Of a stretch of 11,095 nucleotides of DNA, positions 1-7,633 are shown piece by piece (within the stretch, counting starts at the first letter, position 1; every line of letters starts with the position of its first letter). The translations under genes and the position numbers were made by a program. Source of the stretch: an uncultured Bacteroides sp. (GTDB taxonomy: Bacteria > Bacteroidota > Bacteroidia > Bacteroidales > Bacteroidaceae). The stretch lies in NCBI GenBank assembly GCA_959606905.1, contig CAUHML010000108.1:1-11095 (forward strand), read 5' to 3'. The notes below the pieces were generated by a model. That model was not told the DNA's origin. It made no database searches and saw nothing but the letters and a program-made list of their open reading frames with translations.

Positions 1-786
1 GATACTGGTGCAAAAGGTTTAGATCTTTACTGTCTTCAGAAGAATGGTGACTGGCATTTTGTCAATAGTGCCCGTCCGAAAGGAAAAATAAATCAGGCCA
101 CCATTATAAAAAATATGCACCCTGAAGAAAGAGAATACATGCTTTATTTGCCATTGTATGATGGTCTTATTTCTCTGTCTATAGGAGTTGATTCTCTGGC
201 TACTATCAGTCAACCGTTAATGGATTATCCAATTCGTAAGAATCCTGTTGTTTTTTATGGAACCAGTATTCTTCAAGGAGGTTGTGCTTCACGTCCGGGG
301 ATGGCACATACTAATATCATATCGAGAAGATTAAACCGTGAATGTATCAATTTAGGATTCAGTGGAAATGCATTTCTAGATTTGGAAGTAGCTAAAGTGA
401 TAGCTAAAGTAGAAGCTAGTGTTTTTGTTTTGGACTTTGTGCCTAATGCTTCTGTTGTACAGATGAAAGAACGACTGGAAACATTCTATCGTATCATCCG
501 TAGTAAACATCCGGATACACCAATTATTTTTATAGAGGATCCTATTTTTCCTCACACATTTTATGATGAAAGGGTTGCTAAAGAAGTGCGACGAAAGAAT
601 GATACGTTGAAAGAGATATTCAATCATTTAAAGAAAAGAAATGAGAAAAATATCATTCTTATTTCATCAAAGAATATGCTGGGAGAGGATGGAGAGGCTA
701 CTATAGATGGTATTCATTTTACAGACTTAGGTATGATGAGGTATGCTGATTTAGTTTGTCCGGTTGTAAAGAAGGCAATTAGATAA
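1..786 (+). CDS. SGNH/GDSL hydrolase with N-terminal GxDLY domain (5' end missing)
   Basis: This is the 3' part of a gene: frame 1 is open from the first base, so 261 codons are visible and the start lies outside. Visible codons 6-10 read GLDLY, the signature of the GxDLY beta-sandwich domain that precedes a Lipase_GDSL_3-type SGNH domain in many Bacteroidota proteins. The SGNH domain follows from about codon 83. Its nucleophile serine is codon 89 in YGTSILQGG, the block II glycine is in NLGFSGN (codons 117-123), the block III asparagine is N149 in DFVPN, and the Asp/His pair is D236 and H239 in DGIHFTDLG. All catalytic blocks are therefore present and the enzyme is probably active. The family includes carbohydrate esterases (deacetylases), so an accessory role in removing acyl groups from plant glycans is plausible, but the substrate cannot be read from the sequence. 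An internal ATG at 115 exists, but starting there would cut the GxDLY domain. It lies upstream of the GH43 gene on the same strand, separated by 383 bp, so co-transcription is uncertain. Confidence 0.88.
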   Translation, partial: DTGAKGLDLYCLQKNGDWHFVNSARPKGKINQATIIKNMHPEEREYMLYLPLYDGLISLSIGVDSLATISQPLMDYPIRKNPVVFYGTSILQGGCASRPGMAHTNIISRRLNRECINLGFSGNAFLDLEVAKVIAKVEASVFVLDFVPNASVVQMKERLETFYRIIRSKHPDTPIIFIEDPIFPHTFYDERVAKEVRRKNDTLKEIFNHLKKRNEKNIILISSKNMLGEDGEATIDGIHFTDLGMMRYADLVCPVVKKAIR

Positions 787-809
787 GACAGGGTTACTAT
801 TAGTTTGAA

Positions 810-842
810 ATACCATCACTATAAAAGCATGTGTGACGGTAT
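810..842 (+). terminator. Imperfect hairpin after the hydrolase gene, possible terminator
   Basis: ATACCATCAC (810-819) can pair with GTGACGGTAT (833-842) with one A-C mismatch, around a 13-base loop. It begins 24 bases after the stop codon, a sensible place for an mRNA 3' end. It is followed by ATAAAAGC, not a T-run, so it is not a classical intrinsic terminator. It may instead stabilise a 3' end or have no function. Confidence 0.3.
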
Positions 843-923
843 ATAAAAGCAGATCGCAAAAAGAAATTATCCAATAAAAGAAAGATATTGTTCAGAATAA
901 GATGAATAAGTGCTTATCTAGAC

Positions 924-931
924 TACCTTTG
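924..931 (+). promoter_or_regulatory. Alternative Bacteroides -7 promoter element
   Basis: TACCTTTG matches the Bacteroides sigma-ABfr -7 consensus TAnnTTTG, but no TTTG-like -33 element lies at the usual distance upstream. It would give a leader of about 230 bases before the GH43 start. It is weaker than the candidate at 1007 because it is further from the gene. Confidence 0.2.
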
Positions 932-1006
932 AGTATTTTAGATTTGTTTGGGACTAATTTTTCATTTATTGACCTATATTTAATATCTTAAATAGTTCTG
1001 TTTTTC

Positions 1007-1014
1007 TACTTTTG
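1007..1014 (+). promoter_or_regulatory. Candidate -7 promoter element for the PUL operon
   Basis: TACTTTTG is an exact match to the Bacteroides -7 consensus TAnnTTTG, in an AT-rich stretch before the five-gene operon. Transcription would start near base 1020 and give a leader of roughly 150 bases. No clear TTTG -33 element is seen at the expected position around 980-988, which would fit a promoter that needs an activator, as PUL promoters commonly do. Assigned by motif and position only. Confidence 0.45.
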
Positions 1015-1050
1015 TATCAGGCAATAGGGCTGATAGAACCTCTGTGAGGG

Positions 1051-1062
1051 TAATGATCATTA
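1051..1062. repeat. Perfect 12-bp palindrome in the operon leader
   Basis: TAATGATCATTA is a perfect 12-base palindrome about 37 bases downstream of the candidate -7 element. A perfect dyad in this position could bind a dimeric regulator. As RNA it would fold only weakly because it has no loop of its own. AT-rich DNA makes chance palindromes fairly common, so function is unproven. Confidence 0.4.
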
Positions 1063-1144
1063 TTACATACCATGAGTTTAGGTTTTTAAATACAGTTGAA
1101 AAGGCTGTTTAAAGGATAACACTTTTTTATTTTATAAAACACAC

Positions 1145-1157
1145 TAAGTATTACTTA
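1145..1157. repeat. Short inverted repeat just upstream of the GH43 start
   Basis: TAAGTA and TACTTA form a perfect inverted repeat around a single T, ending 12 bases before the ATG at 1170. Outside it, ACACA (1139-1143) can pair with TGTGT (1164-1168), so the RNA just before the start codon could form a weak extended hairpin. This could affect translation start, or be chance in AT-rich DNA. Confidence 0.25.
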
Positions 1158-1169
1158 AATCTATGTGTA

Positions 1170-3080
1170 ATGAATAACAAATTGATTAAAAAAACATTCT
1201 TGGGAATTGGCACAATGTGTTTAATGGTAGGATTATCTCTATTCTTTTCTTGTGAATCAGATGATACTTCTGGAAGTGGGGGAGTGACAAAACCTTATTT
1301 ATCTTTAAAACAATATGGTTTAAACCGGCTTTCGGTTGCTAATGTAGAAGAGGCAACGTTTTCTGTGACGGTGAAAAAGCATGGTGGAAATCTTGATTCT
1401 GAATTTGCAGCAAAATTAGATGTATGGAATGAGGATGAATTAAATGCTTATAATGAAAAAGAAGAAACTTCTTTTGTGATTCTTCCAGAGACATATTATT
1501 CGGTGACTCCATCGGAAGTTGTACTTGCATCAGGTGTGAAGGAAGTTAATGTCGATATAAAGGTGAAAGCTTCTCAAATTATATCTGCGATACAGCAAGG
1601 AACTCACTATTTGATTCCTTTACGACTAAACAGTGATGTTGTGGAGCTGAGAAAAGGGCAACGTGATCTACTGCTTCAACTTGTTATCGATTATGCCAAT
1701 GTAGCAATAGTTAGTCCTGAAATTGTAGAAAAGGTAAACGTGAACGACGTATCTGTTACTACTACGGTAAAAACGATACTTGATTATAAGGTAGATGGCA
1801 AGGATCTGGCAAGTAATTGGGATTTCATTTGCGACCTTAAAGTTCCTGAAAATGCATCTGAATTATTAGAAACTTATAATAAACAATATAGTACTGACTA
1901 TGAGTTGTTGCCGGAAGGAAGTTATAGCTTGGGACAAGTGAAATATGCTATTGGAGATCATGAGGCAGAAGCTAAACTTACAATCCGGCGGAATGCTATT
2001 GAGGTGAAGTATTATTTGTTGCCGTTAATGTTGGCTAATCCTTCTACTAGCTCGGTGACTTGTAAGGATAACATTCATTATATAGTAGTGGGGCAGTTTT
2101 ATACTAATCCGATCATTTCTGATAGAAGTGTAGCCGATCCAACAGTGATTAAAGCACAAGATGGACGTTTCTATTGGTATGCTACCCAAAACTCCAATGA
2201 TTGGATGCCTGTTTATAGCTCTACAGACTTGGTGAATTGGAAATATGAGAAAAACGCTTTTCAAAAAGCAACAAAGCCTACATGGAATACGGATAATGCT
2301 TTTTGGGCACCGGATATGCAATATATCAATGGCAAATATGTTCTTTATTATTCGTATGCCAAGATGAATGGTACCGGCCAGAGCCATACATGTGTGGTGA
2401 CGGCTGATACTCCATTGGGAACTTACACTAGTGCTTATCCTAAGGGTGCTTTCCTGGACAGTAAGAAATTGCTTTCAAATGAGGAATTTGGAGCAAACTG
2501 TATTGACCAGTTCTATTATGAAGAGGATGGACATAAATATTTATTCTATGGAAGTTTTACAGGAATTTATGTAGTAGAGCTTACGGATGATGGGCTTGCT
2601 GTGAAACGTGATGTGGATGGTAATCCTGTCTTGAAAGAGAAGGTGTGTGGTAATGCGTTCGAGGGTACCAATATCTATAAGAAAGGTAACTATTATTATT
2701 TGTTTGCTTCTATTGGGAACTGTTGCGCCAGCCAAAATAGTACCTATGAAGTGGTTGTAGGGCGTTCAACAAGTTTATTAGGCCCGTATGTTGATAAACA
2801 AGGAAAGAAGATGCTTGACAATAGCTGGGAGCCTGTTGTAGATGGTGGTGATAGAACAAAGTGGGTCGGTCCAGGACATAATTCCGTTATTATTAAAGAC
2901 GATGCGGGTACAGAATGGATGATTTACCATAGTTATTATTACAAGGAGAAAGGAAATAAATCTACGTTCGCAGGACGTCATGGAATGCTCGACCGCTTGC
3001 AGTGGACGGACGATGGATGGCCTTATATCAAAAATTATTTGCCTTCTGAGTCAGACTTGATCCCAGTGTTCTATAAATGA
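1170..3080 (+). CDS. GH43 family glycosidase lipoprotein (endo-arabinanase-like) with two BT_3987-like domains
   Basis: The protein has 636 residues. Residues 1-28 are a lipoprotein signal peptide ending in LFFSC, with lipidation expected at C28 and acidic residues following (ESDD). Two tandem BT_3987-like (DUF1735) domains follow at about 41-177 and 180-308, each with the typical LPE..Y.. segment (105-109 and 247-252). The GH43 five-bladed propeller spans about 313-636. Its expected catalytic residues are present: D323 (VADPTV, base), D446 (CIDQ, pKa modulator) and E498 (FEGTN, acid); WAPD is at 379-382. The CCASQNSTYEVVVGRS segment (518-533) and GPGHN (567-571, His often binding calcium) resemble endo-1,5-alpha-L-arabinanases, so cleavage of arabinan is the best guess; other GH43 activities such as arabinofuranosidase or xylosidase remain possible. 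It is probably outer-membrane anchored, with the DUF1735 domains as spacer or binding modules. It is first in the operon. The ATG at 1170 gives a complete signal peptide. Confidence 0.92.
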   Translation: MNNKLIKKTFLGIGTMCLMVGLSLFFSCESDDTSGSGGVTKPYLSLKQYGLNRLSVANVEEATFSVTVKKHGGNLDSEFAAKLDVWNEDELNAYNEKEETSFVILPETYYSVTPSEVVLASGVKEVNVDIKVKASQIISAIQQGTHYLIPLRLNSDVVELRKGQRDLLLQLVIDYANVAIVSPEIVEKVNVNDVSVTTTVKTILDYKVDGKDLASNWDFICDLKVPENASELLETYNKQYSTDYELLPEGSYSLGQVKYAIGDHEAEAKLTIRRNAIEVKYYLLPLMLANPSTSSVTCKDNIHYIVVGQFYTNPIISDRSVADPTVIKAQDGRFYWYATQNSNDWMPVYSSTDLVNWKYEKNAFQKATKPTWNTDNAFWAPDMQYINGKYVLYYSYAKMNGTGQSHTCVVTADTPLGTYTSAYPKGAFLDSKKLLSNEEFGANCIDQFYYEEDGHKYLFYGSFTGIYVVELTDDGLAVKRDVDGNPVLKEKVCGNAFEGTNIYKKGNYYYLFASIGNCCASQNSTYEVVVGRSTSLLGPYVDKQGKKMLDNSWEPVVDGGDRTKWVGPGHNSVIIKDDAGTEWMIYHSYYYKEKGNKSTFAGRHGMLDRLQWTDDGWPYIKNYLPSESDLIPVFYK

Positions 3081-3114
3081 GAAAGTAAGATTTATTAATT
3101 ATTAAATTTAACAT

Positions 3115-4527
3115 ATGAAAAAGGAAAAATGTTGGAAAAGTCTGCATGGTTGCCTATGTGCCGCTGTGCTTGCCTTATTTACATTTGGCTTTACGTCTTG
3201 TAAAGACGATGATTTGAAAGGGGGATTCGACCCAAGCAAACCGATTGTGGTTACCGATTTTATGCCGAAGGAAGCTGGCTATGGTAACAACCTGATGGTA
3301 TATGGGAACAACTTCGGAAATGATGTTTCAAAAATTAGCGTCACTGTGGGTGGCAAGCAGGCCAATGTTATTTCTGTAAAGAATGATGCCTTGTATTGTG
3401 TAGTACCTAAGGGGGCGTATGGAGATGAAGTGGAAGTCTCAGCTTGTGATGATGAAGGTGAAGAAATTGCTTATGCTGTGGCAGAGGCCAAGTTTACGTA
3501 CAAAAAACAGTGGTTGGTGACGACTATTGCCGGACAACGTTTTGAAGATTGGAATGATGCCAAGGAGGCGGAAGGCTCTTTTGATAATTGCGGATATATG
3601 GAGGGAATTAGCTGGTTTGCATTTGATCCCAAGTCTAATTTTGACATCATGTATATCTCTAGTGCTGCCTTGGGACCTGTCCGCAAGGTTAACTTTGCAA
3701 ATGAAACTGTGGAATTTTTAAGCCATATCTCTTATTCTACAGAACGCCCTACTATCATAACTTGGACGCCGGATGAGAATCAGGATATGGTTGTAACCCG
3801 TGACTTAAGTTCTTCTGGAAATGTTAATATTGTGTATAGTCGTGCTTCCGGTTTCACAACAAAAGTAGATTTGGAAAGTACATTGGGTAAATTGAAATCA
3901 GGAAATGCGGCAATGATTCATCCCGATGGACAACTGTATTATACGGCGTATTATACACAAGATATCTACCGATATGACTTTGCAACGAAAGAGACGACCA
4001 TTGCTAGCAAACATGTGAAAACAAAGGAAAACCTGCGTTTGGTTCTTCATCCCAGTGGCAAGTATGCCTATATGATGCGTCTGTATTATTCTGGTAATAA
4101 TTCCGGTTATATTGCGCGTTTGGATTATGATGACGAGGCTAAAACGTTCGGAACTCCTTATATTGTTGCTGGTAGCGATGGCTCTGCCGGATATGCTGAT
4201 GGTGTGGGGAGTACAGTACGGATGCGAGGACCAGGTCAGGGCGTTTTTGTGAAAAATCCCGATTATGCCGGTGAGGAAGATGAATATGATTTCTATTTTA
4301 CGGATGACTATAATAACTGCGTGCGTGTATTGACACCGACAGGGCGTGTCTATACTTTTGCCGGACGTGGGAATGATATTGCGGATGGTGGGTATGCGGA
4401 TGGTGCATTGCGTACGGAGGCTCGGTTTGATCGTCCATGGGCAATCGCTTATGATGAGAAGAGAGAATGTTTCTATGTAGGAGAGCGGAACAACAAAGTG
4501 ATACGTAAAATTGCGTTGGAAGAATAA
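3115..4527 (+). CDS. IPT/TIG and NHL-repeat surface lipoprotein, candidate glycan-binding protein
   Basis: The protein has 470 residues. The signal peptide ends at C29 (GFTSC) and is followed directly by KDDD, which matches the K-(D/E)2 surface lipoprotein export signal described in Bacteroidota, so cell-surface display is likely. An IPT/TIG immunoglobulin-like domain lies at about 43-129, starting IVVTDFMPKEAGYGNNLMV and containing the YGNNFG turn. The rest, about 133-468, is an NHL-type beta-propeller, clearest near the end, where AG..DG...YADG (352-363) and AGRGNDIADGGYADG (416-430) recur, each followed by an RF/RM..P segment and a YFTD/FYVGE strand. No catalytic motif is recognised. Its position between the enzyme and the SusC gene suggests a surface glycan-binding role like that of SusE/F-type proteins, but this is inference; the propeller could also bind a partner protein. 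It is 34 bases after the GH43 stop and close to the SusC start. Confidence 0.85.
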   Translation: MKKEKCWKSLHGCLCAAVLALFTFGFTSCKDDDLKGGFDPSKPIVVTDFMPKEAGYGNNLMVYGNNFGNDVSKISVTVGGKQANVISVKNDALYCVVPKGAYGDEVEVSACDDEGEEIAYAVAEAKFTYKKQWLVTTIAGQRFEDWNDAKEAEGSFDNCGYMEGISWFAFDPKSNFDIMYISSAALGPVRKVNFANETVEFLSHISYSTERPTIITWTPDENQDMVVTRDLSSSGNVNIVYSRASGFTTKVDLESTLGKLKSGNAAMIHPDGQLYYTAYYTQDIYRYDFATKETTIASKHVKTKENLRLVLHPSGKYAYMMRLYYSGNNSGYIARLDYDDEAKTFGTPYIVAGSDGSAGYADGVGSTVRMRGPGQGVFVKNPDYAGEEDEYDFYFTDDYNNCVRVLTPTGRVYTFAGRGNDIADGGYADGALRTEARFDRPWAIAYDEKRECFYVGERNNKVIRKIALEE

Positions 4528-4548
4528 TCAATGATAAACACATGTTTT

Positions 4549-7500
4549 ATGAAAAAATTATTATTTATAGGGATACTGTTGATGGGTCTTTCCCTGCAAG
4601 GGTGGACGCAGGAGAAAACTATTACAGTAACAGGTATTGTTACGGATACTGAGAAAGAACCGCTTATTGGTGTAAACATCTCTGTGCAAAATATGCCGGG
4701 GTTGGGTGTCATCACAGATATCAATGGAAGGTACCGGATTAGTGTGCCGGCGTATAATCGGTTGGTCTTTTCGTATGTTGGTTATGAGACGGCGAATGTG
4801 TTGATCAAGGAGCAGACTGTGGTAAATGTCACCATGAAAGAGGCAGCTTCTACTGTTATTGATGAAGTAGTGGTGACCGGGTTGGGTGCACAAAAGAAGA
4901 TTGCAGTGACCGGTGCTGTGACGAATGTAGATGTGGATGCCTTGAAAGCTGTGCCATCTACTTCGGTGGTTGATGGTCTTGCTGGTGTGGTGCCTGGCGT
5001 TATGGCAATGCAGACATCTGGTCGTCCGGGTAGTGTATCCGAGTTTTGGATTCGAAGTATTTCTACGTTTGGCGCAAATACGGCGGCATTGGTACTGGTA
5101 GATGGTTTCGAACGCGACATCGACGAAGTCAGTGTAGAAGATATTGAATCTTTCACAGTGTTGAAAGATGCTTCTGCTACAGCAATTTATGGTAGTAAAG
5201 GTGCCAATGGTGTGGTTTTGATCAATACACGTCGGGGTAAGGAAGGAAAGATTAATATCAATGCGAAAGCGGAAGGCTTTTACAGTATGCTTACCAAAAC
5301 ACCGGAGTTCGTGGACGGTTATACGTATGCTTCAATGGCGAATGAAGCAAAAGCGGCGCGCAATCAGGCACCGATTTATTCTGATACGGAGTTGGAGTTG
5401 TTCCGCACAGGTTTGGATCCGGATCGTTTCCCGAGTGTGGATTGGATGGATGTAATGATGCGTGACGGTGCGTGGAGTTCGCGTGTTTCGTTGAATATGA
5501 CCGGTGGTGGAAAGACGGCGCGTTATTATGTAGGCGGTAGTTTCCAAGATCAGCAAGGTATGTACAAGTCGGACAGATCCTTAAAGAACTACAATACAAA
5601 TGCCAATTATCGAAAATGGACGTATCGTATGAACGTTGATATCGATATTACTAAAACAACTTTGTTGAAGGTTGGTATTTCGGGTTCTTTGCGCAAACAG
5701 AACGATCCGGGTTCGGGTACAGATAATATATGGACTGTGTTGATGGGTTATAATCCGATCATGATGCCTGTGACCTATTCCGATGGGCGTATCCCCGCGT
5801 GGTCAGAAAAGGATGATAACTTGAATCCGTGGGTTCAGGCCACTATGACCGGATATAATGAAAGTTGGAAAAACAATATCCAGACTAATGTCACTTTAGA
5901 ACAGAAACTGGATTTCATTACGAAAGGGTTGCGTTTTGTAGGGCGGTTCGGTTACGATACCTACAACTCGAACTGGATTAAACGTTACGAGAGTCCGGAG
6001 GTTTGGAAAGCTGACCGTTATCGGCAGGCAGACGGTTCGCTACTCTTCACGAAAATAAGAGACGAGAAGGTAATGGATAAAAATACATCTTCTGGTTCAA
6101 GTGGTGATCGTAATGAGTTCTTTGAATGGGAATTACACTATAATCGTGCTTTTAAGGCACACCATCCGAGTGCTGTACTGAAATACACCCAATCTTCCAA
6201 AGTTTACACGCAAGGTATCGGTACTGAACTGAACAAGACACTACCTCGTCGCAATCAAGGTATAGCCGGACGCGTTAACTATAACTGGAATTATCGTTAC
6301 TTCGTTGATTTCAATTTTGGGTACACTGGATCAGAGAATTTCCATAAAGATTATCGTTTTGGTTTCTTCCCTGCCATCTCCGGTGCATGGAACGTTGCAG
6401 AAGAGCCTTTCATCAAGAATCATATGGGGAAAACGATCAATATGTTTAAAATCCGCTATTCATGGGGTAAAACCGGTAATGACGTTTTAGAAAAAGGCCT
6501 CCGTTTTCCATATACTTATAATATTGATACTTCCGGTTCATTCAATTTCTCGGATATTAATAGCGCTGCAAAGACATGGAATGGAAGACATTACTCTTCT
6601 ATTGCTTCTGCCAATGTATCATGGGAGGTCTCTACCAAACAGGATTTAGGTATTGATTTTTCTTTCTTCAACGACAAATTAACTGGAGCTGTTGATTATT
6701 TCTTCGAACATCGTGAAGGAATTTATAAAGCGAGGAATTCAATACCTTATGAGGTCGGTGTCGAATATACGCCGAAGGCAAATGTCGGTATCGTAGAAGC
6801 AAAAGGATTCGACGGAAACTTTGCTTTGAAACAGAAAATCGGTAAGGTCAATTTCACGTTGCGTGGTAATATTACTTACAGTAAGAATGAAATTATAGAG
6901 TATGACGAAGAGAATACAATCTATGAATATAAATTGAAGAGAGGACAACGTGTGAACCAGGCAACCGGCTATTTGGCTTTGGGGTTGTTCAAAGACTATG
7001 ATGACATTCGCAATAGCCCGAAACAATCAGGAGATATTATGCCGGGTGATATCAAATATGCGGATATTAATGGTGACGGTCTTATTAATAGTGGTGATAT
7101 AGTAGCGATTGGTTCTACCACTAAACCGAATCTTGTTTACGGTTTTGGACTATCTGCAAAATGGAAAGGGCTGGATGTCAATATGCATTTCCAAGGTGCC
7201 GGAAAGTCGTCGTTCTTTATTAATGGCACCACTGTACACATGTTCAGTGGCGGAGATGGCTGGGGGAATGTGCTAAAAGAAATGGCGGAGGGTAACCGTT
7301 GGATACTAGGTGTGAACGAGGACCCGAATGCTGAATATCCGCGTTTGTCATACGGCTCGAACTCGAACAACGAATTACAGTCCAGCTATTGGTTACGTAA
7401 CGGTTCGTATATACGCTTGAAGACACTTGATATCGGTTATTCTTTCCCGACAGCTTTGGTGAACAAACTTCACTTGAATAAAGTTCGTGTTTTCTTTATT

Positions 7501-7620
7501 GGAACTAATTTACTTACTTTCTCCAGTTTCAAGTTATGGGATCCGGAGTTGGGAAGCTCGGATGGAAAGAAATACCCGCTAAGCAAAACACTCTCAGTGG
7601 GAGTGCAAGTTAATTTATAA
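4549..7620 (+). CDS. SusC/RagA-family TonB-dependent outer-membrane transporter
   Basis: This is the transport barrel of the operon, importing oligosaccharides across the outer membrane with TonB-derived energy, with SusD as its lid. From the ATG at 4549 it has 1023 residues and a signal peptide (MKKLLFIGILLMG..., cleaved near 19-22). An in-frame ATG at 4531 would only add MINTCF ahead of this, so 4549 is preferred. A carboxypeptidase-D regulatory-like domain spans about 26-97 (VTGIVTDTEKEPLIGVNI, DINGRY, FSYVGYE). The DEVVVTGLG segment (105-113) leads into the plug domain at about 115-230, with LVLVDG, DIESFTVLKDASATAIYGS and ANGVVLINTRRG. The barrel follows, with a DINGDGLINSGD calcium-loop-like segment from D839 and the usual C-terminal NL.TFSSFKLWDPE region. 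There is no STN domain before the regulatory domain, which argues against direct anti-sigma signalling. The plug reads IRSISTFG where IRGI is usual. The length is normal. Confidence 0.97.
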   Translation: MKKLLFIGILLMGLSLQGWTQEKTITVTGIVTDTEKEPLIGVNISVQNMPGLGVITDINGRYRISVPAYNRLVFSYVGYETANVLIKEQTVVNVTMKEAASTVIDEVVVTGLGAQKKIAVTGAVTNVDVDALKAVPSTSVVDGLAGVVPGVMAMQTSGRPGSVSEFWIRSISTFGANTAALVLVDGFERDIDEVSVEDIESFTVLKDASATAIYGSKGANGVVLINTRRGKEGKININAKAEGFYSMLTKTPEFVDGYTYASMANEAKAARNQAPIYSDTELELFRTGLDPDRFPSVDWMDVMMRDGAWSSRVSLNMTGGGKTARYYVGGSFQDQQGMYKSDRSLKNYNTNANYRKWTYRMNVDIDITKTTLLKVGISGSLRKQNDPGSGTDNIWTVLMGYNPIMMPVTYSDGRIPAWSEKDDNLNPWVQATMTGYNESWKNNIQTNVTLEQKLDFITKGLRFVGRFGYDTYNSNWIKRYESPEVWKADRYRQADGSLLFTKIRDEKVMDKNTSSGSSGDRNEFFEWELHYNRAFKAHHPSAVLKYTQSSKVYTQGIGTELNKTLPRRNQGIAGRVNYNWNYRYFVDFNFGYTGSENFHKDYRFGFFPAISGAWNVAEEPFIKNHMGKTINMFKIRYSWGKTGNDVLEKGLRFPYTYNIDTSGSFNFSDINSAAKTWNGRHYSSIASANVSWEVSTKQDLGIDFSFFNDKLTGAVDYFFEHREGIYKARNSIPYEVGVEYTPKANVGIVEAKGFDGNFALKQKIGKVNFTLRGNITYSKNEIIEYDEENTIYEYKLKRGQRVNQATGYLALGLFKDYDDIRNSPKQSGDIMPGDIKYADINGDGLINSGDIVAIGSTTKPNLVYGFGLSAKWKGLDVNMHFQGAGKSSFFINGTTVHMFSGGDGWGNVLKEMAEGNRWILGVNEDPNAEYPRLSYGSNSNNELQSSYWLRNGSYIRLKTLDIGYSFPTALVNKLHLNKVRVFFIGTNLLTFSSFKLWDPELGSSDGKKYPLSKTLSVGVQVNL

Positions 7621-7633
7621 ACAACAAGAAATT

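Larger units (their letters stand above)
787..1169 (+). other. Intergenic regulatory region and operon leader
   Basis: This is a 383-bp AT-rich gap without a credible gene; the only open frames are a few codons long. It holds an imperfect hairpin just after the hydrolase gene (810-842), two candidate Bacteroides-type -7 promoter elements (924-931 and 1007-1014), a perfect 12-base palindrome (1051-1062), and a smaller palindrome next to the GH43 start (1145-1157). It is the only large gap before the operon, so the operon promoter and any operator most likely lie here. No Shine-Dalgarno sequence stands out before the ATG at 1170, which is normal for Bacteroides. Confidence 0.7.

Noticed and set aside
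1072..1089. A very short open frame (ATG to TAA, five residues) in the operon leader
   Set aside because: It is too short to call as a leader peptide, has no ribosome-binding context, and such frames are expected by chance in this sequence.
2025..2387. A 120-codon open frame on the minus strand inside the GH43 gene
   Set aside because: It lies fully inside a gene with clear domain content, has no recognisable protein features, and looks like a shadow of the coding strand, as do the other minus-strand open frames.
4531..4548. An upstream ATG giving the SusC-like protein six extra residues (MINTCF)
   Set aside because: The signal peptide begins naturally at MKKLLF (4549), and the extra residues would place a polar stretch ahead of its positively charged start.
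4782..5156. A 124-codon minus-strand open frame within the SusC-like gene, rich in Ser/Thr
   Set aside because: It mirrors the codons of the plug domain on the other strand and shows no signal peptide, domain or promoter.
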